A DNA stretch of 64,000 nucleotides. It comes from Scandinavium vulneris_A (lineage in GTDB: Bacteria; Pseudomonadota; Gammaproteobacteria; Enterobacterales; Enterobacteriaceae). Location of the stretch: NCBI GenBank assembly GCA_046518185.1, contig JBKGRZ010000005.1, forward strand, positions 62,001 to 126,000. Reading direction: 5' to 3'. Under the pieces are notes generated by a model. That model ran no database searches. It was not told where the DNA came from and saw only the letters and a program-made list of their open reading frames with translations. Positions 61,596 through 64,000 of the stretch are shown piece after piece (the stretch's first letter is position 1; the number at the start of each line of letters is the position of its first letter). Both the position numbers and the translations under genes were made by a program.

Positions 61596-63041
61596 TCAGC
61601 TTCCTGCCAGATCATCCAGTAAATGCTGCATCAGCAGCGGAATCGGTCGCCCGGAGGCCACGCTTCTGCCGCCTTCGCGCCACAGGGCGGTGCCGCTGAC
61701 GTCGAGATGTGCCCACGGGATATTCGCCGGGCAGAAGTGATGCAGTAGCCACGCCGCCGAGGCGCTGATCGCCGCGTTGTTGGTCGGGGTATTACACAGG
61801 TCGGCAATCGCGCTTTCGGTCTGCTTTTTCAGGCGTCCGTCCAGCGGCAACGACCAGACGTCATCCCCGGTTTTTAATCCTGCCCTGGTCAGACGTTCGC
61901 GTAACAACTCATCCTGAGTCATCAACCCGCTCAACTCATAACCCAGCGCTTTTACCACCGCCCCGGTGAGAGTCGCCATGTCGATAATAGAGTGCGTCTG
62001 TGCGTGACGCTGGCTGGCCCAGGCGATTGCATCGGCCAGCACCAGGCGGCCCTCGGCGTCGGTGTTATTGATTTCCACCGTCATACCGTTGCAGGCGCGC
62101 GCCACGCTGCCAGGCTGCATGGCGTCCGGGCCGATGGCGTTTTCGGCCAATGCTAAAACGCCCATCACCCGCATCGGCAGCGCCAGCTCGGCGATGCTCA
62201 GCATCAATCCCAGCACGTTTGCCGCCCCGCACATGTCGTATTTCATGGTGTACATGCCCGCGCCTTCTTTCAGCCACAGACCGCCTGTGTCAAAAGTCAC
62301 GCCTTTGCCGACGTAGCTGCGTACCGGGCCGTCTTTTGCTCCGTCATAATGGATGGCTAACAGGCGGGGAGGGCGCGATGAACCTTTACCGACCGCGTGC
62401 AGCAGGCCCAGACCTTGCTCAACAATCGCTTTTTCATCCAGCACCTCGCAGCGCAGCGCCGGGAACTGAGCGCACAGCTGCTGCGCCTGCTCGACCACAA
62501 ACTGTGGGGTGCAGGTCTCAGACGGCATATCCGCCAGCCGACGCGCGGCCAGCATTCCGTTCGCCACCGCATATTGCTGACGCAGCGCAGCCTGTAAAAC
62601 GTCCTCTTGTGAGGGCAGGCAGAATACGCTCAGGGTATTGATCCGCAGGCGCGAGTTTCCGCTGGTTTTCAGTCCTAAATCGTCCAGGCTATGAGCGAGA
62701 TTGAAGCACACGCGCAGCACGGTATCGCGCACCCGGCTCTCGGTCAGCGGGGTGCCATCCAGCACCACGTTTTCGCTGATCGGGCTTTTAAACAGCGGGC
62801 GCAAATGCGCCACCAGGCTGTCGGTCAAGGTATCCTGCCAGGCTGAAGCGGGCACCAGAGTGATGCGGGCGAACGGCGCGCAGCCAAAGCGGCTATCCGC
62901 CAGTTCGCCGTTTTTGGCCTGGGCGACCATGTCGGGCAGCTGCGCCATATCCAGGGTGGCCAGCAGCGGACTGTCGGGGGAGGTGATCAGATGGCTACCG
63001 TGCGGCACGGCACATGGCTGGGTGATTAAACGGTATTGCAT
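61596..63041 (-). CDS. M17-family leucyl aminopeptidase-like protein
   Basis: Enzyme of 481 aa with the M17 dizinc/dimanganese catalytic motifs: VGKGVTFDTGGLWLKEG (metal-binding Lys and Asp), YDMCGAANVLG and NTDAEGRLVLADA. The first about 170 residues form the variable N-terminal domain. It is distinct from PepB (428 aa) encoded in this window and nearer PepA in length. The upstream amidohydrolase gene ends 3 bp before its start, so the two are co-expressed. Together they suggest scavenging of peptides and asparagine-linked compounds. Exact specificity cannot be read. Confidence 0.85.
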   Translation of the reverse strand: MQYRLITQPCAVPHGSHLITSPDSPLLATLDMAQLPDMVAQAKNGELADSRFGCAPFARITLVPASAWQDTLTDSLVAHLRPLFKSPISENVVLDGTPLTESRVRDTVLRVCFNLAHSLDDLGLKTSGNSRLRINTLSVFCLPSQEDVLQAALRQQYAVANGMLAARRLADMPSETCTPQFVVEQAQQLCAQFPALRCEVLDEKAIVEQGLGLLHAVGKGSSRPPRLLAIHYDGAKDGPVRSYVGKGVTFDTGGLWLKEGAGMYTMKYDMCGAANVLGLMLSIAELALPMRVMGVLALAENAIGPDAMQPGSVARACNGMTVEINNTDAEGRLVLADAIAWASQRHAQTHSIIDMATLTGAVVKALGYELSGLMTQDELLRERLTRAGLKTGDDVWSLPLDGRLKKQTESAIADLCNTPTNNAAISASAAWLLHHFCPANIPWAHLDVSGTALWREGGRSVASGRPIPLLMQHLLDDLAGS

Positions 63042-63044
63042 AAC

Positions 63045-63998
63045 TTACTCCTCAATCGGGGCGCGAATGCGTGCGGCGTAGGCCTGCATCCATTCGTCGT
63101 CCACCGGCTGGTAGTGGGTCTGTTCCTGCCGACGCTCGGCGCGATATACGGTCAGCGGCTGGGTAGCGGTCGCCACCACGAACGAGAAGGTTTTGATGTT
63201 GGTCGCCGCGCCGAACTCTCCGTGACGGTTCATGCACACCACCGACAGGTCACCAGCACGACCAAAACGCGACATCAGTTTATCTTCCAGTTCGAACACC
63301 ACCGAATCCGCCGCAGCCTGCGGTGACATCCCCCCCGCCATGCGACGGACGATTTCATAGCTGGTACAGCCTTTCATCAGGTCTTCTCCGACGCCGGTGG
63401 CGGTGGCCGCCCCGGTTTCGCTGTCGCAGTAAAAGCCGGAGCCCATGATCGGCGAATCCCCGATGCGGCCACGTTTTTTCATAAACAGGCCGCTGGTGGA
63501 GGTGGCGACGCTCATCGAACCCTGTTGATCGAGGCCGATAATGCCGACGGTATCGTGCCCGTCATACGGGCTGAGGCCTTTATCGAGCGTTTCACGACAG
63601 CGCTTACGGTAGTGCTGCATCGCCCGGTCGGTGAGCATGGTTTTCTCAGCGAATCCCTGCTCAAGCGCCCATTCGCGCGCGCCCTGGCCGACCAGCAGCG
63701 CGTTGTAACGCTGGCGGCTCAATGCCTGCGCCACCCGCACCGGATTGGCGATGTCGATGAGATTGCCCACCGCGCCGAACGCCAGGCTATCGCCGTCCAT
63801 AAATGCGGCGTCCAGTTCCACTTCACCGTTTTCAGTGGGCAGACCGCCGTAGCCGACGGATTTATACAGCGGAAAGTCTTCAACGGCGGCAACGGCATCC
63901 ACCACGGCGGCGGATGCTGCTCTCCCTGCGGCCAGCGCCGACGCGGATTCGGTCACCCCTTCCAGCGCCATACGCCAGGTTGCAATAATTCCCCACAT
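63045..63998 (-). CDS. N4-(beta-N-acetylglucosaminyl)-L-asparaginase-like Ntn hydrolase
   Basis: Ntn-hydrolase of the asparaginase type 2 (T2) family, 317 aa. The protein should self-cleave before T150 in GHDTVGIIG to give alpha and beta subunits with Thr as nucleophile. The MWGIIATWRMALEG start and MKKRGRIGDSPIMGSGFYCD block resemble glycosylasparaginases more than IaaA isoaspartyl peptidases. It may cleave GlcNAc-Asn or related amides. The ATG is at 63998, two bases from the window edge, so its ribosome site is not visible, but the protein appears complete. Confidence 0.8.
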   Translation of the reverse strand: MWGIIATWRMALEGVTESASALAAGRAASAAVVDAVAAVEDFPLYKSVGYGGLPTENGEVELDAAFMDGDSLAFGAVGNLIDIANPVRVAQALSRQRYNALLVGQGAREWALEQGFAEKTMLTDRAMQHYRKRCRETLDKGLSPYDGHDTVGIIGLDQQGSMSVATSTSGLFMKKRGRIGDSPIMGSGFYCDSETGAATATGVGEDLMKGCTSYEIVRRMAGGMSPQAAADSVVFELEDKLMSRFGRAGDLSVVCMNRHGEFGAATNIKTFSFVVATATQPLTVYRAERRQEQTHYQPVDDEWMQAYAARIRAPIEE

Positions 63999-64000
63999 CG

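Overview
This is a chromosomal window from a gammaproteobacterium of the family Enterobacteriaceae, of the Enterobacter/Lelliottia/Kosakonia/Klebsiella type. The gene order follows the E. coli K-12 backbone from hcaT to hda: csiE, suhB, trmJ, isc operon, pepB, sseB/sseA, yfhM-pbpC, ndk, rlmN, rodZ, ispG, hisS, yfgM, bamB, der, yfgJ, xseA, guaBA, yfgG, yfgF, ppx-ppk, purMN, upp-uraA, hda. Protein lengths and motifs match the E. coli proteins closely. Several non-E. coli modules interrupt the order, so this is a relative and not E. coli itself. The genus cannot be fixed from sequence reading alone.

Layout. 1-5100: hcaT transporter, csiE, a DUF1007/NicO metal-transport pair and suhB. 5200-13000: trmJ, then the complete Fe-S assembly operon iscRSUA-hscBA-fdx-iscX with pepB, preceded by two abutting IscR sites. 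13000-18800: sseB and sseA, with an alpha-glucoside PTS module (EIICB plus a GH4 phospho-alpha-glucosidase) and an RpiR-type regulator wrapped around sseA. An ERIC element lies in the sseA leader and a near-perfect 30-bp palindrome upstream of the PTS gene. 18900-36800: envelope and housekeeping genes (alpha-2-macroglobulin yfhM, pbpC, ndk, rlmN, rodZ, ispG, hisS, yfgM, bamB, der), an oxidoreductase gene and yfgJ. 36800-45000: xseA, guaBA, then two MFS transporters and an HxlR regulator where E. coli has yfgH/yfgI. 45000-53100: the c-di-GMP phosphodiesterase yfgF behind an FNR-type site, polyphosphate genes ppx-ppk, and purMN with a PurR box. 53100-58600: beta-glucoside kinase bglK with a GH1 phospho-beta-glucosidase, then upp-uraA and hda, which starts at CTG.

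58600-61600 is a small, strongly AT-rich island, clearly foreign in composition. It holds an orphan type VI secretion Hcp gene with an in-frame stop at codon 15, two unrecognised genes translationally coupled upstream of it, and a decayed tyrosine integrase (missing N-terminus, frameshift in an A6 tract). Copies of one repeat family lie in opposite orientation at the two island edges. Beyond it, an M17 aminopeptidase and a glycosylasparaginase-like amidohydrolase form a two-gene operon at the window end.

Functional themes are Fe-S cluster biogenesis, purine/pyrimidine salvage and synthesis, outer-membrane and peptidoglycan assembly, and niche-specific sugar use. The most novel part is the AT-rich hcp island. 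The most interesting regulatory architecture is the alpha-glucoside module split by sseA.
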